Of a stretch of 64,000 bases of DNA, positions 16,651-24,781 are shown in pieces. Source of the stretch: Holophagaceae bacterium. Lineage in GTDB: Bacteria > Acidobacteriota > Holophagae > Holophagales > Holophagaceae. Below the pieces are notes generated by a model that worked only from the letters and a program-made list of their open reading frames with translations, was not told where the DNA came from and did no database searches. Every line of letters begins with the position of its first letter. The stretch's first letter is position 1. A program made the translations under genes and the position numbers. Where the stretch lies: the NCBI GenBank assembly GCA_016722505.1, contig JADKJH010000001.1:806001-870000 (forward strand). Reading direction: 5' to 3'.

Positions 16651-17225
16651 GCTTCCATCTGCCTGAACTGCTCCGCGCATTGGCTGAAATCTTCGCCAAA
16701 CCGGGTGCCTTTCCGAGGACAACCTTGGAGGCCGCCACGAATGCCTTCTGGATTTCTGAAACCCTGAAGGCGGATCTGCAACTTCTGCTGGCTTCTGAAA
16801 CACCGGATCTGGCGGTGGTCTACACAGACCATTTCCTGGTGAGCCGGGAACATGCAGTGCTGCACCTGGAGGCTTCGGTCCATCGCACGGGCCTGCTTCG
16901 GGATCCCGCCCTTCTCAATGACCTGGACCACCATTACGAAGCCCTCGGGTTCGATGTGCCCGAGGGTCTGAGTCCCGACCACCTGGCCACTGAGCTAGAA
17001 GCCCTGGCCATGGGTCTCCAGCGCTTGGGAGATTCGGACCAAGCGGAGCTGCCCAATATCGTGTCCAACTTGTTGGGTCTGGTGGATCTGCACCTGCTTC
17101 CGCTGCTGACGGAACTGAACACGCTGGCCGGGAGCCGATCCATTCATCCTACCTATGCTGCGGCCCTGGCATCGGCGACAGCCTCTGTGGAACTGGTGCG
17201 CGGCGGCATCTTCGCCTTCGCCTGA
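16647..17225 (+). CDS. TorD/DmsD-family molybdoenzyme maturation chaperone
   Basis: A 192-residue all-helical protein with the family segment TDHFLVSREHAVLHLEASVHRTG, followed by LNDLDHHYEALGFDVPEGLSPDHLATELEALA (long helices with the ExxxxL pattern of TorD) and a histidine in VDLHLLPLL. TorD-type chaperones bind the Tat signal of the catalytic subunit until cofactor insertion is finished. The ATG overlaps the NrfD stop codon (ATGA), which ties it to this operon. It is the last gene of the cluster. Confidence 0.82.
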   Translation: MSFHLPELLRALAEIFAKPGAFPRTTLEAATNAFWISETLKADLQLLLASETPDLAVVYTDHFLVSREHAVLHLEASVHRTGLLRDPALLNDLDHHYEALGFDVPEGLSPDHLATELEALAMGLQRLGDSDQAELPNIVSNLLGLVDLHLLPLLTELNTLAGSRSIHPTYAAALASATASVELVRGGIFAFA

Positions 17226-17385
17226 TTAACTCGGCACCCCACACAAGAACCGCGGCTGCCAACAACCCGTGAAAAGGCGGCCACGGCCCGATTCGCAGCG
17301 GATACGGCTAGCAGCGGGCTGCACTCCTGCGTTTGAGGGATGCAGTTATTCCGCTATCTTGGGAGCATCCTTTCAGGGGGTTTCC

Positions 17386-17895
17386 ATGTTCCGCCACATT
17401 GCAGATTTCAAGACCATCTGGCAGCAGGAAGTTGCCCACACCCTGCACGTTTTCGAAGCCATTCCTGATGCAGCCTCGCACCAGGCCGTAACCCCCGAAC
17501 ACCGGAACCTGCGGCGTATCGCGTGGCATCTGGTGGAAACCTGTGTGGAGATGCCCCACAACATGGGCCTGGAAATCAAAGGCTTCACCGGCGAACCCTT
17601 CAAGACCCAGCCGCCTCCGACCATGAAAGAAATCCGGGACGCCTATGCGGCCGTATCCGCCTCAGTGCTGGCTGAAGTGGAGCAGCTCAACGACATGGCG
17701 CTGGCCATGAACTATCCCTTCTATGGCATGACCTGGACCGGCGCGTTCGGGCTTTATGTGCTGGTGACGCACCAGACCCACCATCGCGGCCAGATGACCG
17801 TGCTCATGCGTCAGGCGGGCTTGAAAGTGCCCGGCACCTATGGCCCAGCCAAAGAGGAATGGGGCGCCTGGGGCATGGAAACCCCAATCGTTTAG
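17386..17895 (+). CDS. DinB-family protein
   Basis: A 169-residue four-helix bundle protein. Metal-binding histidines are placed as in DinB/YfiT: AWHLVET near residue 49 and VTHQTHHRGQMTVLMRQAG near residues 127-145. DinB-like proteins are often metal-dependent thiol transferases (for example bacillithiol S-transferases), but the substrate is unknown here. ATG 17386 is preferred over earlier in-frame ATGs because GGGGG and AGGGGG sequences precede it. Its end overlaps the convergent helix-hairpin-helix gene's 3' end by four bases. Confidence 0.75.
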   Translation: MFRHIADFKTIWQQEVAHTLHVFEAIPDAASHQAVTPEHRNLRRIAWHLVETCVEMPHNMGLEIKGFTGEPFKTQPPPTMKEIRDAYAAVSASVLAEVEQLNDMALAMNYPFYGMTWTGAFGLYVLVTHQTHHRGQMTVLMRQAGLKVPGTYGPAKEEWGAWGMETPIV

Positions 17896-18299
17896 CGCTT
17901 CTGAAGGTTCTGCTTGGCGTAGATGCGCTTCTTGATGGAGTCGTAGAGCCCCGCGGAAATAATGTTGTGGGTGACCAGGTGGGCCTTGGTGAGGTATGGC
18001 CGGCCCGCGATGATCTTGTCGGCATAGGCGTCCGTAACGCCAGGAATCGTCTTCAATTCATCCTTCGACGCATTGTTGATGTCCACTGGGTTCACTTTCG
18101 GCGCCTTGGCCTTGCCAGCTTTCAGGGCCATGGATCTGGCTTTGGATTGGGCAGCGATCAAGGGATTCACCGTGGACTTGGTGGATTTGTCAGTGGCGGC
18201 GGGGGGCTTGGCGTTGGTGGTTGGTTTTGTTTGGGCGGCCAATCCAAAGTTTGGTGACAGGAGGATGAGTGCGATGGAAAGGGAAAGCTTGAGGTTCAT
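17892..18299 (-). CDS. Secreted ComEA-like helix-hairpin-helix protein (module A)
   Basis: A 135-residue protein with a signal peptide (MNLKLSLSIALILLSPNFGL), a Thr/Ala/Lys-rich linker and one helix-hairpin-helix domain: VDINNASKDELKTIPGVTDAYADKIIAGRPYL, followed by a C-terminal basic helix (IKKRIYAKQNLQKR). ComEA-type proteins bind double-stranded DNA outside the inner membrane. It lies downstream of the decaheme gene, after a strong terminator, on the same strand. A paralogue holds the same place after the second decaheme gene. A role in electron transfer has not been shown. Confidence 0.8.
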   Translation of the reverse strand: MNLKLSLSIALILLSPNFGLAAQTKPTTNAKPPAATDKSTKSTVNPLIAAQSKARSMALKAGKAKAPKVNPVDINNASKDELKTIPGVTDAYADKIIAGRPYLTKAHLVTHNIISAGLYDSIKKRIYAKQNLQKR

Positions 18300-18404
18300 G
18301 AAAGGACTCCTTCGGGGATGATCAAAGATTACCAGCCCCCCTGCGGGCTGCCGGATTGGTTGGGCCTCAAGGCAAATAACTGGGCCATGGGATGGGCAAG
18401 AAAA

Positions 18405-18432
18405 AACCCGGATGCAGGATTGCATCCGGGTT
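18405..18432 (-). terminator. Rho-independent terminator of decaheme gene A
   Basis: A perfect 12-bp stem (18405-18416 with 18421-18432) and a GGAT loop are followed on the minus strand by a run of T (six A at 18401-18406 on the plus strand). It lies 58 bases after the decaheme stop codon. Confidence 0.9.
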
Positions 18433-18489
18433 TGTCACTTCACTGCTAGGTTTACGTCCTGGACACGATAGGTCGTGTTCGGGTTTCCA

Positions 18490-21231
18490 TTACTTGAAGC
18501 TCATGTGGACCTTGGCCACATCCGCGATCTTGCCGGAGGAGTGGCAGAGGAAGCACTGTTCGGTATTGATCAGCTTCCCACCAGCTACCGGGGGATTCTG
18601 CACGCTGCTGCGGGGTACGTAGAAGGAGCCCCCGTTGGCCTTCATGTGATTGAGGGCCATGGTCGAATCGTGGCAGTTGGAGCAGGCCGCGACATAGGGC
18701 GAGTTCACCAGCGTGGTGATGGCAGCCGGTGTGATTGCGCCGGTATTGCCGCTGAATGAGAAACCACTGCCGTAGGCTGCTCCGGCGGTGACGAACGGTG
18801 AGAAGTAGGTGCCCGGAATGGGTTCATTACCAGTAACAACTACGGGTACCGGGTTCGGGATATTGCCGGTGGCCACGGTGGTCCAGTTGAGGTTGGGCAC
18901 CTCGGTCACGTTGGCGGAGAGCCCGAAATCATAGGAGCCGGGTACGTGGCAAGCCTCGCAATTGTTCAAGATGGCCGGGTAAGTGATGGTCCAGTACTTG
19001 TTCCCTGCTGAAGCTTCCCAGGAGAACTTGTTGACGCGCTTGCCAGCTCCGTGAAGGGCATGCACAAAGTCCTTGGCGTTCACACCCCAGCCGCTGTTGA
19101 CCCGCTGGCCGTTGTGGCAGAATTCGCAAGTCATCGCATCGTTGCGCTGGCCAGCATGGTAGGTCTTGGCAGTGAAGACGCCAAGGGCACCATGGCAGTC
19201 ATTGCACTTCTGGCTGGTCACGATGGCGCGGCGGGCAGTTGTCGCCTGAGTGGAATCAAAACCCGCAGGCAAGGCTCCGCTGACCATCTTCGTGACGTTG
19301 GGTGCGGGAACCGAGAGGCCGCCCTGGCCTGTGCCTAGAGCAGAGGTCCTGGGAATGTACGGATAGCCCGGAACGTCGGTCTGGGTTAGGGGCTGGGTGG
19401 TGGTGAGGCCGTAGGTGTAGCCGATGCCAGCGGTGATCATGCCCGCGGTGGGTGGAATGACCGCATCGGTGAAGGTCATGGTGTAGTAGCCGCTGCCATC
19501 GGGACCGGCGAGAAGGCCCTTGGCGCCAGCTGCCAGGGCAGCGCCTGCCATGTCCTTACCGTCGCCCCGCCAGATGTTCTTGAGGTAGGTGCTGATGGTG
19601 GCGTTCCAATCGGCCGGATAGGCGATGCCGTCATAGGGGACAGTGAAAGCCACATAGATGCTGGGGCCGCCCACGAAGTTGTCCATCATCTCAGTCTTAG
19701 CCGGGTAAGTGTTGAACACCACCGGAGTTCCATTCTTCAGGAAGCGGAAGGTCACAACAGGTTTGGTGCCGTTGAAGGTGAGACTCTTCAAATCCCAGGT
19801 CACCTTGCTGGCGCCCACGGGAAGGTTGTTGGCGAAGGCCGCTACGTAGGACGCGTTGGTATTGTTGTTGCCACCCGCGACATTCCAAACGTTCAGCGGG
19901 TTCGGAGGCAGAACTGGAATGTGGTAGGTCTTGACGGCGGCCGCATCGTGGCACTGCGCGCAGTTGTTGTCAGCCAAGGCGGGTCCACCCTCGCCATTAA
20001 CACCGTGGTTGGTTCCCGTTGCCCAATCAACCTGGTCGTGGCAGGCGCCACAGGCCATACGACTGGGTTTGTTGAACCAGTTGTCACCCTGAGGCGTGGC
20101 AGCGGATGCCGTGTGGCACTTGACGCAGTTCCGGTGATCCTGGGGATAGGTGGTTTCAAGGCCAAGGCCGAAGACGTTGTAGCCGGTTTTGGTCAGTTCT
20201 TCACCCATGTGGATTTTGTGGATGAAATTGGGGAAATTGCCCGCGGCAAAACCTTGGATCTTGTTGGTCTCTCCGCTGTACCCGGTGGAAGTCGTGGTGG
20301 CTTCGGCGTACCCGTACTTGAGCTGGTCCGTGTGGCAGATGACGCAGAACCGGGGATCTACACGATTCGCACCGTGGAAGCCAAGTTTGGTGTGGCACTG
20401 GTTGCAGGAGTCCATGGACACCATGTCGCGCCGCTCATCCGTGGCGCCAATGACGGCCCCTGTGGCAGGAATGAAGTCATAAACGAGATTGACGGCGGTT
20501 TTCACATGGACGGCAGGAATGCCGGTATTCGCGCCCGTAGGCGTGACAGTGCCGGTCCCAGGCGCGTTGCCACCGATGAAAATGCCCATGCGGTGGGTGA
20601 GGGTCGGCTGGTAGGACACATCGCCGAGATCAGCCTTGGATTTGGGAGCGGTGTAGCTCAGGCCGTCCACGATGGACTGGACCTGCGTGAGATCCCAACG
20701 GAATGTGTACCGGTAGGAACCATCTCCATTGTCCTGCAGGGTGCCGTAGTTTTCATAGCTGGCGAGCCTTGGAATCGCGGCCGTATCAGCAGTCTTCGGG
20801 GCAGTCAGAACGATATAGTCCACCCACTTGCTGGGGCTACCGTTGGTGCCGGGCACCAGCTTGGCGACCGCGAAGCCCAGGCTGGGGAAGCTGGGGTATT
20901 TTGCAGTGGAATTCTGGGTGGTGAAACCCAGACCCTTGATGGGCGTGCCCTTCTGGTCCGTGACCTTGAAGCTGACGGTGGAAGCTGTCCCCATGGTCGC
21001 GCCCGTGATGCTGCCCTTGAACTCCAATTGGCCCCACTCATCGGGAGTCATTTTCGTGGCGTCGAGGGTGTAGGTGGCCCCTGGAGTTCCATTGTTGCCA
21101 TTACTGCCGTTGGTGCCGTTGGTTCCGTTCGCGCCATTCTGGCCCGTGGCGCCGCGGCAGCCGATGAGCATGAGGGCGACGAAAGCGGTTGCAATCGCGC
21201 CACCCATTCTTTTCAGTGGTTTCAGTTGCAT
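18490..21231 (-). CDS. OmcA/MtrC-family decaheme c-type cytochrome lipoprotein (module A)
   Basis: 913 residues. The signal peptide ends at a lipobox (ALMLIGC), followed by a short collagen-like run of GXX triplets (GQNGANGTNGTNGSNG). Ten CXXCH sites occur in two groups of five: CNQCH, CVICH, CVKCH, CGACH, CAQCH; then CNDCH, CEFCH, CEACH, CSNCH, CFLCH. Beta-rich stretches lie before each group, as in the split-barrel/pentaheme architecture of OmcA/MtrC. Such proteins sit on the outer surface and reduce minerals or shuttles. AGGAGG precedes the ATG. It is the fourth large gene of module A, with a terminator 58 bases downstream. Confidence 0.9.
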   Translation of the reverse strand: MQLKPLKRMGGAIATAFVALMLIGCRGATGQNGANGTNGTNGSNGNNGTPGATYTLDATKMTPDEWGQLEFKGSITGATMGTASTVSFKVTDQKGTPIKGLGFTTQNSTAKYPSFPSLGFAVAKLVPGTNGSPSKWVDYIVLTAPKTADTAAIPRLASYENYGTLQDNGDGSYRYTFRWDLTQVQSIVDGLSYTAPKSKADLGDVSYQPTLTHRMGIFIGGNAPGTGTVTPTGANTGIPAVHVKTAVNLVYDFIPATGAVIGATDERRDMVSMDSCNQCHTKLGFHGANRVDPRFCVICHTDQLKYGYAEATTTSTGYSGETNKIQGFAAGNFPNFIHKIHMGEELTKTGYNVFGLGLETTYPQDHRNCVKCHTASAATPQGDNWFNKPSRMACGACHDQVDWATGTNHGVNGEGGPALADNNCAQCHDAAAVKTYHIPVLPPNPLNVWNVAGGNNNTNASYVAAFANNLPVGASKVTWDLKSLTFNGTKPVVTFRFLKNGTPVVFNTYPAKTEMMDNFVGGPSIYVAFTVPYDGIAYPADWNATISTYLKNIWRGDGKDMAGAALAAGAKGLLAGPDGSGYYTMTFTDAVIPPTAGMITAGIGYTYGLTTTQPLTQTDVPGYPYIPRTSALGTGQGGLSVPAPNVTKMVSGALPAGFDSTQATTARRAIVTSQKCNDCHGALGVFTAKTYHAGQRNDAMTCEFCHNGQRVNSGWGVNAKDFVHALHGAGKRVNKFSWEASAGNKYWTITYPAILNNCEACHVPGSYDFGLSANVTEVPNLNWTTVATGNIPNPVPVVVTGNEPIPGTYFSPFVTAGAAYGSGFSFSGNTGAITPAAITTLVNSPYVAACSNCHDSTMALNHMKANGGSFYVPRSSVQNPPVAGGKLINTEQCFLCHSSGKIADVAKVHMSFK

Positions 21232-21354
21232 GCTACATCCTCCTGTATTGGGTGTTGCTTCGAATTAGGTTTAAGAGCGGGGTTGAATCAGGCATTGCGT
21301 CATCGGAATCATCGGAATCATCAACTTGGACACCTCCTCTAGGCGGTTGCCCAT

Positions 21355-21984
21355 TTAATGGATGCTCGTGCCGTGGCACATGGTGTTGTTGAAGCAGCCC
21401 GGCGCCGTTCCCGCAAGCGCAGGAGTGGTCGGCTTGAGTGTGGAGTTCGCGCCATCCTTGTGGCACTTGTAGCACTCGGGAGCATTTCCCACATTCGTGA
21501 ACACATGGTTGGACAGGGCTTCGGAAGTTCCCAGCCATGGCTTGTCTGGATGCGGAGCCTTGGTGTGGCAGCTCTTGCAGGAAGACGAAGTGCCCAATGG
21601 GTTATCGTAGGTGGACCCATGGCACTTGGCGCAGTAAGCGAAACCGGCCGTATTGGCGGGCGCGGCCTGGGCACCAAGACGGCCGTGCTGAAGCCCGGCT
21701 TCCCACCCTGATTGATGGCTGGGGCCATTCGTGTGGCACTTGAAGCAGCTGACGCCCGAAACGCCGCCCGTGGAGGCCTTATCTGATGTGGAGCCGTGGC
21801 AGGTAGTGCACTGGGCTGGGTTCGCGATGAATTCGGCCCAGTGGTTCTGGAGCCAATCGGTGGGGTGCTGGCCCGTGGCGGTGTTGTACCGGGGGGCGTT
21901 GGTGCTGCTTCCCCCACATCCCACGAACAGCAGCGTGAAGGCCGCGGCGGCGACGGCGCTGAGCAAATCTTTGGTTCGGCTCAT
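21355..21984 (-). CDS. Multiheme lipoprotein cytochrome, five CXXCH plus one CX5CH (module A)
   Basis: A 209-residue lipoprotein (lipobox LLFVGCGG) starting MSRTKDLLSAVAAAAFTLLF. The heme sites are CTTCH, CFKCH, CAKCH, CKSCH and CYKCH, and the C-terminus ends GTAPGCFNNTMCHG, a cysteine pair separated by five residues before the histidine. The same ending occurs in the module B protein and inside the giant cytochrome. The start overlaps the stop of the five-heme gene (ATGA). It is probably outer-membrane or periplasm-facing and links the barrel complex to the decaheme. Confidence 0.85.
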   Translation of the reverse strand: MSRTKDLLSAVAAAAFTLLFVGCGGSSTNAPRYNTATGQHPTDWLQNHWAEFIANPAQCTTCHGSTSDKASTGGVSGVSCFKCHTNGPSHQSGWEAGLQHGRLGAQAAPANTAGFAYCAKCHGSTYDNPLGTSSSCKSCHTKAPHPDKPWLGTSEALSNHVFTNVGNAPECYKCHKDGANSTLKPTTPALAGTAPGCFNNTMCHGTSIH

Positions 21985-22469
21985 CGCACTCCCCTTTGGC
22001 TATGGCAAGTTGCGCATTTGTCGTTGTTCGAACGGCCATGGCACTTGTAGCAACCCGTCGGGTCCACCTTCCCGTCCATCCGGTGCAGGATCAGGTAGTT
22101 CCCGCGATGCGGCATCTCCCGGTCTGGACGATCCCCCAACTTCACCGAACTCGCCATCGAGACTTTCCCGCCGTGGCAATCCGAACAGAATGAAGGCGCG
22201 TGGCAGGACGCGCAGGTTCCTGAATCCTGGTTCGCCTGGAAGCGATGGTTCTTCACGAACGTTGGCGTGTGATTGAAGGACTCAAAGGTCTTGAGGCCAC
22301 CCTTCATCGCTTCGGTCCCATGGCAATCCGAGCACATCGGCCGGCTTGCCGTCTCCACGCCTTCTGGATGCGTGGGGGCGAAGCTCGTCTGGGGCGATAG
22401 CAGCGCGCAGGCCGTCAAAAACCCGATGCCCAGCGCAGCCACACAGATTAGAATCGTTTTCCGGATCAT
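21981..22469 (-). CDS. Five-heme lipoprotein cytochrome (module A)
   Basis: A 162-residue lipoprotein (lipobox GFLTACAL) with CSDCH, CASCH, CSDCH, CYKCH and CATCH. A run of conserved histidines outside these motifs (NHTP, NHRFQ, MPHRGNYLILHR) could be distal heme ligands. The ATG overlaps the beta-barrel stop codon and its own stop overlaps the next gene's ATG, so the module is translationally coupled. Its likely role is the periplasmic or in-barrel cytochrome of the conduit, like a short MtrA, but it has half the hemes of MtrA. The copy in module B is almost identical but frameshifted. Confidence 0.85.
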   Translation of the reverse strand: MIRKTILICVAALGIGFLTACALLSPQTSFAPTHPEGVETASRPMCSDCHGTEAMKGGLKTFESFNHTPTFVKNHRFQANQDSGTCASCHAPSFCSDCHGGKVSMASSVKLGDRPDREMPHRGNYLILHRMDGKVDPTGCYKCHGRSNNDKCATCHSQRGVR

Positions 22470-23853
22470 TTACGGCCTCCCTTGCTGGTCGAAGTGAATC
22501 GGTATTCCACCCGGAGAAGCCCCATCACCTGCTTCTTGAACAGGGAATCGTCGCCGTAGCTGAGATCCCCGGAAATCTTCAAGTTGGTCGTGGCCTGGTA
22601 TCCGAGCGAGCCCACCACCTGGTAGATGGAACTCTGTCCGTTCAGATTCGGATTCTTCTTGTCGTCAAAATTGTAAAAGATGCCGTCCAGGCTGGCGGAC
22701 AGCAGGCCCTTCTGCACCATCGCCCAGGCCCGGAGTTCTCCGTGGGACCATCCGTACAGCGGCCCCAGCGTGCCCTTGGTCGGCGCATCGTCGGCGCTCA
22801 CTTTGTGGTACCCGAAGCCCGACATGATCTTCTTGCTGCTCAGGTTCCACCGCACATCCGCGCCGAACCGGTTGGCGTCCCCGTAGGACTCCCGGTGGGT
22901 ATGGCGGAAATCCGCAACCACTTCCACCGATGACGCGGAGCCCAGGATCACGCTGCCCCCGAAGGCCCGGAATTTATCCTTTTCATCCTGGCTGAACAGC
23001 GACTTGAAATTGCTGCCCGCGAAGTACGCGAAGAAGTTCCGTTCGGTGAAAGCTCCCGTCACCGAAACAGCATTGGCGACTTTAACCGTCAGGTTGTAAT
23101 CGTGTTCCGCGATCTTCGGGGGCTTTTCCGCGACCCCCGGCGTATCCGGGGGCGAGGCCACATCAAAGAGGGTCCGGCCACTGAAATCAAAGACCGCATT
23201 GGGCGACACCTTGATATCCACCCCCACCTGCTTGCGGGAGTAATCCACGGAGACGGGATTGGAAGGTCCTTGGCGGCGGTGGAACCATCCTGGAGGTAGG
23301 AAATACCGATTTCACCGGCCTTGGGAATCCGATAGCCCAGCCGCGTCCCAAAGATGAAGTCCCGCTGGAATTCGTAGTCCTGTTTCGCATCAGGCTCCAG
23401 CACGCTCGTGAACCGGACAGGCCGTCCGCCGAAAGCCGAAATGGTGAAGCCGCCCCGCAGATCCGCTCGAGCGCTCACGCCATCCACATGCTCCACGCCC
23501 CCGCCCTGGTTGACCATGAAACGGCCCGCCTTGATTTCAGCGTTGGCCTGGGGGAACTGGTACTGGAGGTAGCCATAGGTCAGGTACCCACCGGACTTCC
23601 CATTGGGGGACGATTGATCCGCCAGATCCGCCATGCCCCACCCATACAGATGGAGGGACAGCGCATCGGAACCCAGCTTCGTGGCATCAATGCCGAGGAA
23701 CTGGGTCGCTGGCGTGTAGGTCGCCTTGTCAAACCCCGGGGTTTCCTGCTTCCACACCTGGGCCATCGTGGTGCTGTACACATTGACTTCCTGGGCCCAG
23801 GCCGAAGCCGATACCAGGGTGGCTAGCACGGCCACATGAATGCATCGCTTCAT
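22466..23853 (-). pseudogene. Outer-membrane beta-barrel of conduit module A, one frameshift
   Basis: The frame from ATG 23853 gives a signal peptide (LVSASAWAQEVNVYS) and then barrel-like strands to KDLPIPS, and the rest (VDYSRKQVGVDIKVSPNAVF to GLLRVEYRFTS) continues in another frame to 22466. Relative to module B, one G is missing near 23250 (CCACGGAGAC here, CCACGGGAGAC there); restoring it gives about 462 residues. The length is well below MtrB (about 700), so it may form a smaller barrel. GGAGGTAGGCC precedes the ATG, which overlaps the 22-aa leader stop codon. Confidence 0.75.
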
Positions 23854-23918
23854 GGCCTACCTCCACCCACGATCCGCTCCAGCGTCTCGGTCTGTTTGAC
23901 CTTGGATCGCTTGCGCAT
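23850..23918 (-). CDS. 22-residue leader peptide before barrel A
   Basis: ATG 23918 preceded by AGGAGGTC; encodes MRKRSKVKQTETLERIVGGG plus RP and stops with TGA overlapping the barrel ATG. The sequence is identical in module B. It is basic, lacks a membrane segment, and may act only to couple translation, or be a small protein. It is too short for a family assignment. Confidence 0.5.
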   Translation of the reverse strand: MRKRSKVKQTETLERIVGGGRP

Positions 23919-24304
23919 ACCTGACCTCCTATCGGGATGGTGAGAACTACATGCTTTTCACAACTAGAAGACGAGTATTGTCTGTCTACAGTGAAAAGTG
24001 CTGTGACTTACGTCAACAATAGATTGTGAAATAAACGAGACTTTTTGTGGTACGGAGGTCACCGCATCACCCCTGAAATACGGTTCTAGCTGATGCAGGC
24101 GGAATCTTTAAGCTGATTTTAATGCTTGGCTGAAATTCCGCTTTAGTCTCCAAACATCCCGCTGGATGCAAAGAGTATGTGACCAAATCCACACCTTCGC
24201 CAAGGCCATCGAAAACCTGTATCGCGGGAGAGCCGTCTGTGTCCTGGGTTCTTGGATACGGGGTCCCGCACCTGCGGGACGCTTCTTCTATCAAGCGGCT
24301 TGGC
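23919..24304. other. Module A promoter region; no gene seen
   Basis: The first 47 bases repeat those upstream of module B. Beyond them lies an AT-rich tract (23970-24050) containing a TGTGA-N6-TCAAC motif at 24002-24017. The remainder, to the end of the next HHH gene at 24305, shows no convincing coding sequence. Confidence 0.6.
24002..24017 (-). promoter_or_regulatory. CRP/FNR-like motif upstream of module A
   Basis: TGTGACTTACGTCAAC resembles the TGTGA-N6-TCACA operator of CRP/FNR-family regulators, with two mismatches in the second half-site. It lies about 85-100 bases before the leader ATG. The same core is found at the same place in module B, although the flanking sequence there has diverged. 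Confidence 0.45.
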
Positions 24305-24655
24305 CTATTGCTTGGCCTGTTGCTTGGCGACGATGCGCTTCTTGATGGCGTTGTACTGCGCAGTGTCCAGGACTTTCCGGGTAACCAACCGGGCCTTGGA
24401 GAGGTAGGGGCGCCCGGCAATGATCCGGTCGGCCTGCGGGTCCTGGATGCCCGGCAGAGATTTCAGTTCATCCTTGGTGGCGCTGTTGATATCCACGAGG
24501 TCGCCTTTGGCCACTGTCTTGGCTCTGTGGGCTGCAGCTGTTTCGCGGGATGGCGCCACCGGGCCGGCCTTCACCTTGGCCTGGGCATTCAAAGTGAAGC
24601 TAGCGGCAGCCAGGAATGCGACAGCGAGCCCAAGGCGGTTGAAGGGGTGGGGCAT
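24305..24655 (-). CDS. Secreted ComEA-like helix-hairpin-helix protein (module B)
   Basis: A 116-residue protein with a signal peptide (LAVAFLAAASFTLNAQA) and one helix-hairpin-helix domain, VDINSATKDELKSLPGIQDPQADRIIAGRPYL, then a basic C-terminus (IKKRIVAKQQAKQ). It is clearly a paralogue of the module A protein (about half the residues of the domain agree) but has a shorter linker. It follows the second decaheme gene and its terminator. DNA binding is the family's property; the link to electron transfer is only positional. Confidence 0.8.
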   Translation of the reverse strand: MPHPFNRLGLAVAFLAAASFTLNAQAKVKAGPVAPSRETAAAHRAKTVAKGDLVDINSATKDELKSLPGIQDPQADRIIAGRPYLSKARLVTRKVLDTAQYNAIKKRIVAKQQAKQ

Positions 24656-24698
24656 GGTGTTCCTCCAGAGAAAGTCGGGTCAACTCTGTACTTTATAC

Positions 24699-24736
24699 GA
24701 AACAACCCGGACGCGTGGTCGCGTCCGGGTTGTTTC
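24699..24736 (-). terminator. Rho-independent terminator of decaheme gene B
   Basis: A perfect 17-bp stem (24699-24715 with 24720-24736) with loop TGGT lies 46 bases downstream of the decaheme stop codon. It is long and GC-rich, and ends in AT pairs that supply the U-rich tail. Confidence 0.88.
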
Positions 24737-24781
24737 TTCGTGGGAGGAATCGAGGTGGAACCTCGGATTCCCTCTTGGACG

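Larger units (their letters stand above)
21829..23965. repeat. 2.1-kb near-identical repeat, copy A
   Basis: This stretch and 27939-30075 agree at nearly every base (offset 6110-6111). It covers the 5' quarter of the hexaheme-type gene, the five-heme gene, the barrel, the leader and about 47 bases of upstream DNA. Differences are mostly single-base indels in homopolymers. Outside the block the modules are clearly homologous but diverged. Confidence 0.93.

Noticed and set aside
19921..21342. A 473-residue plus-strand open frame opposite decaheme A
   Set aside because: Antisense shadow of CXXCH-rich coding sequence; composition is repetitive and has no family match.
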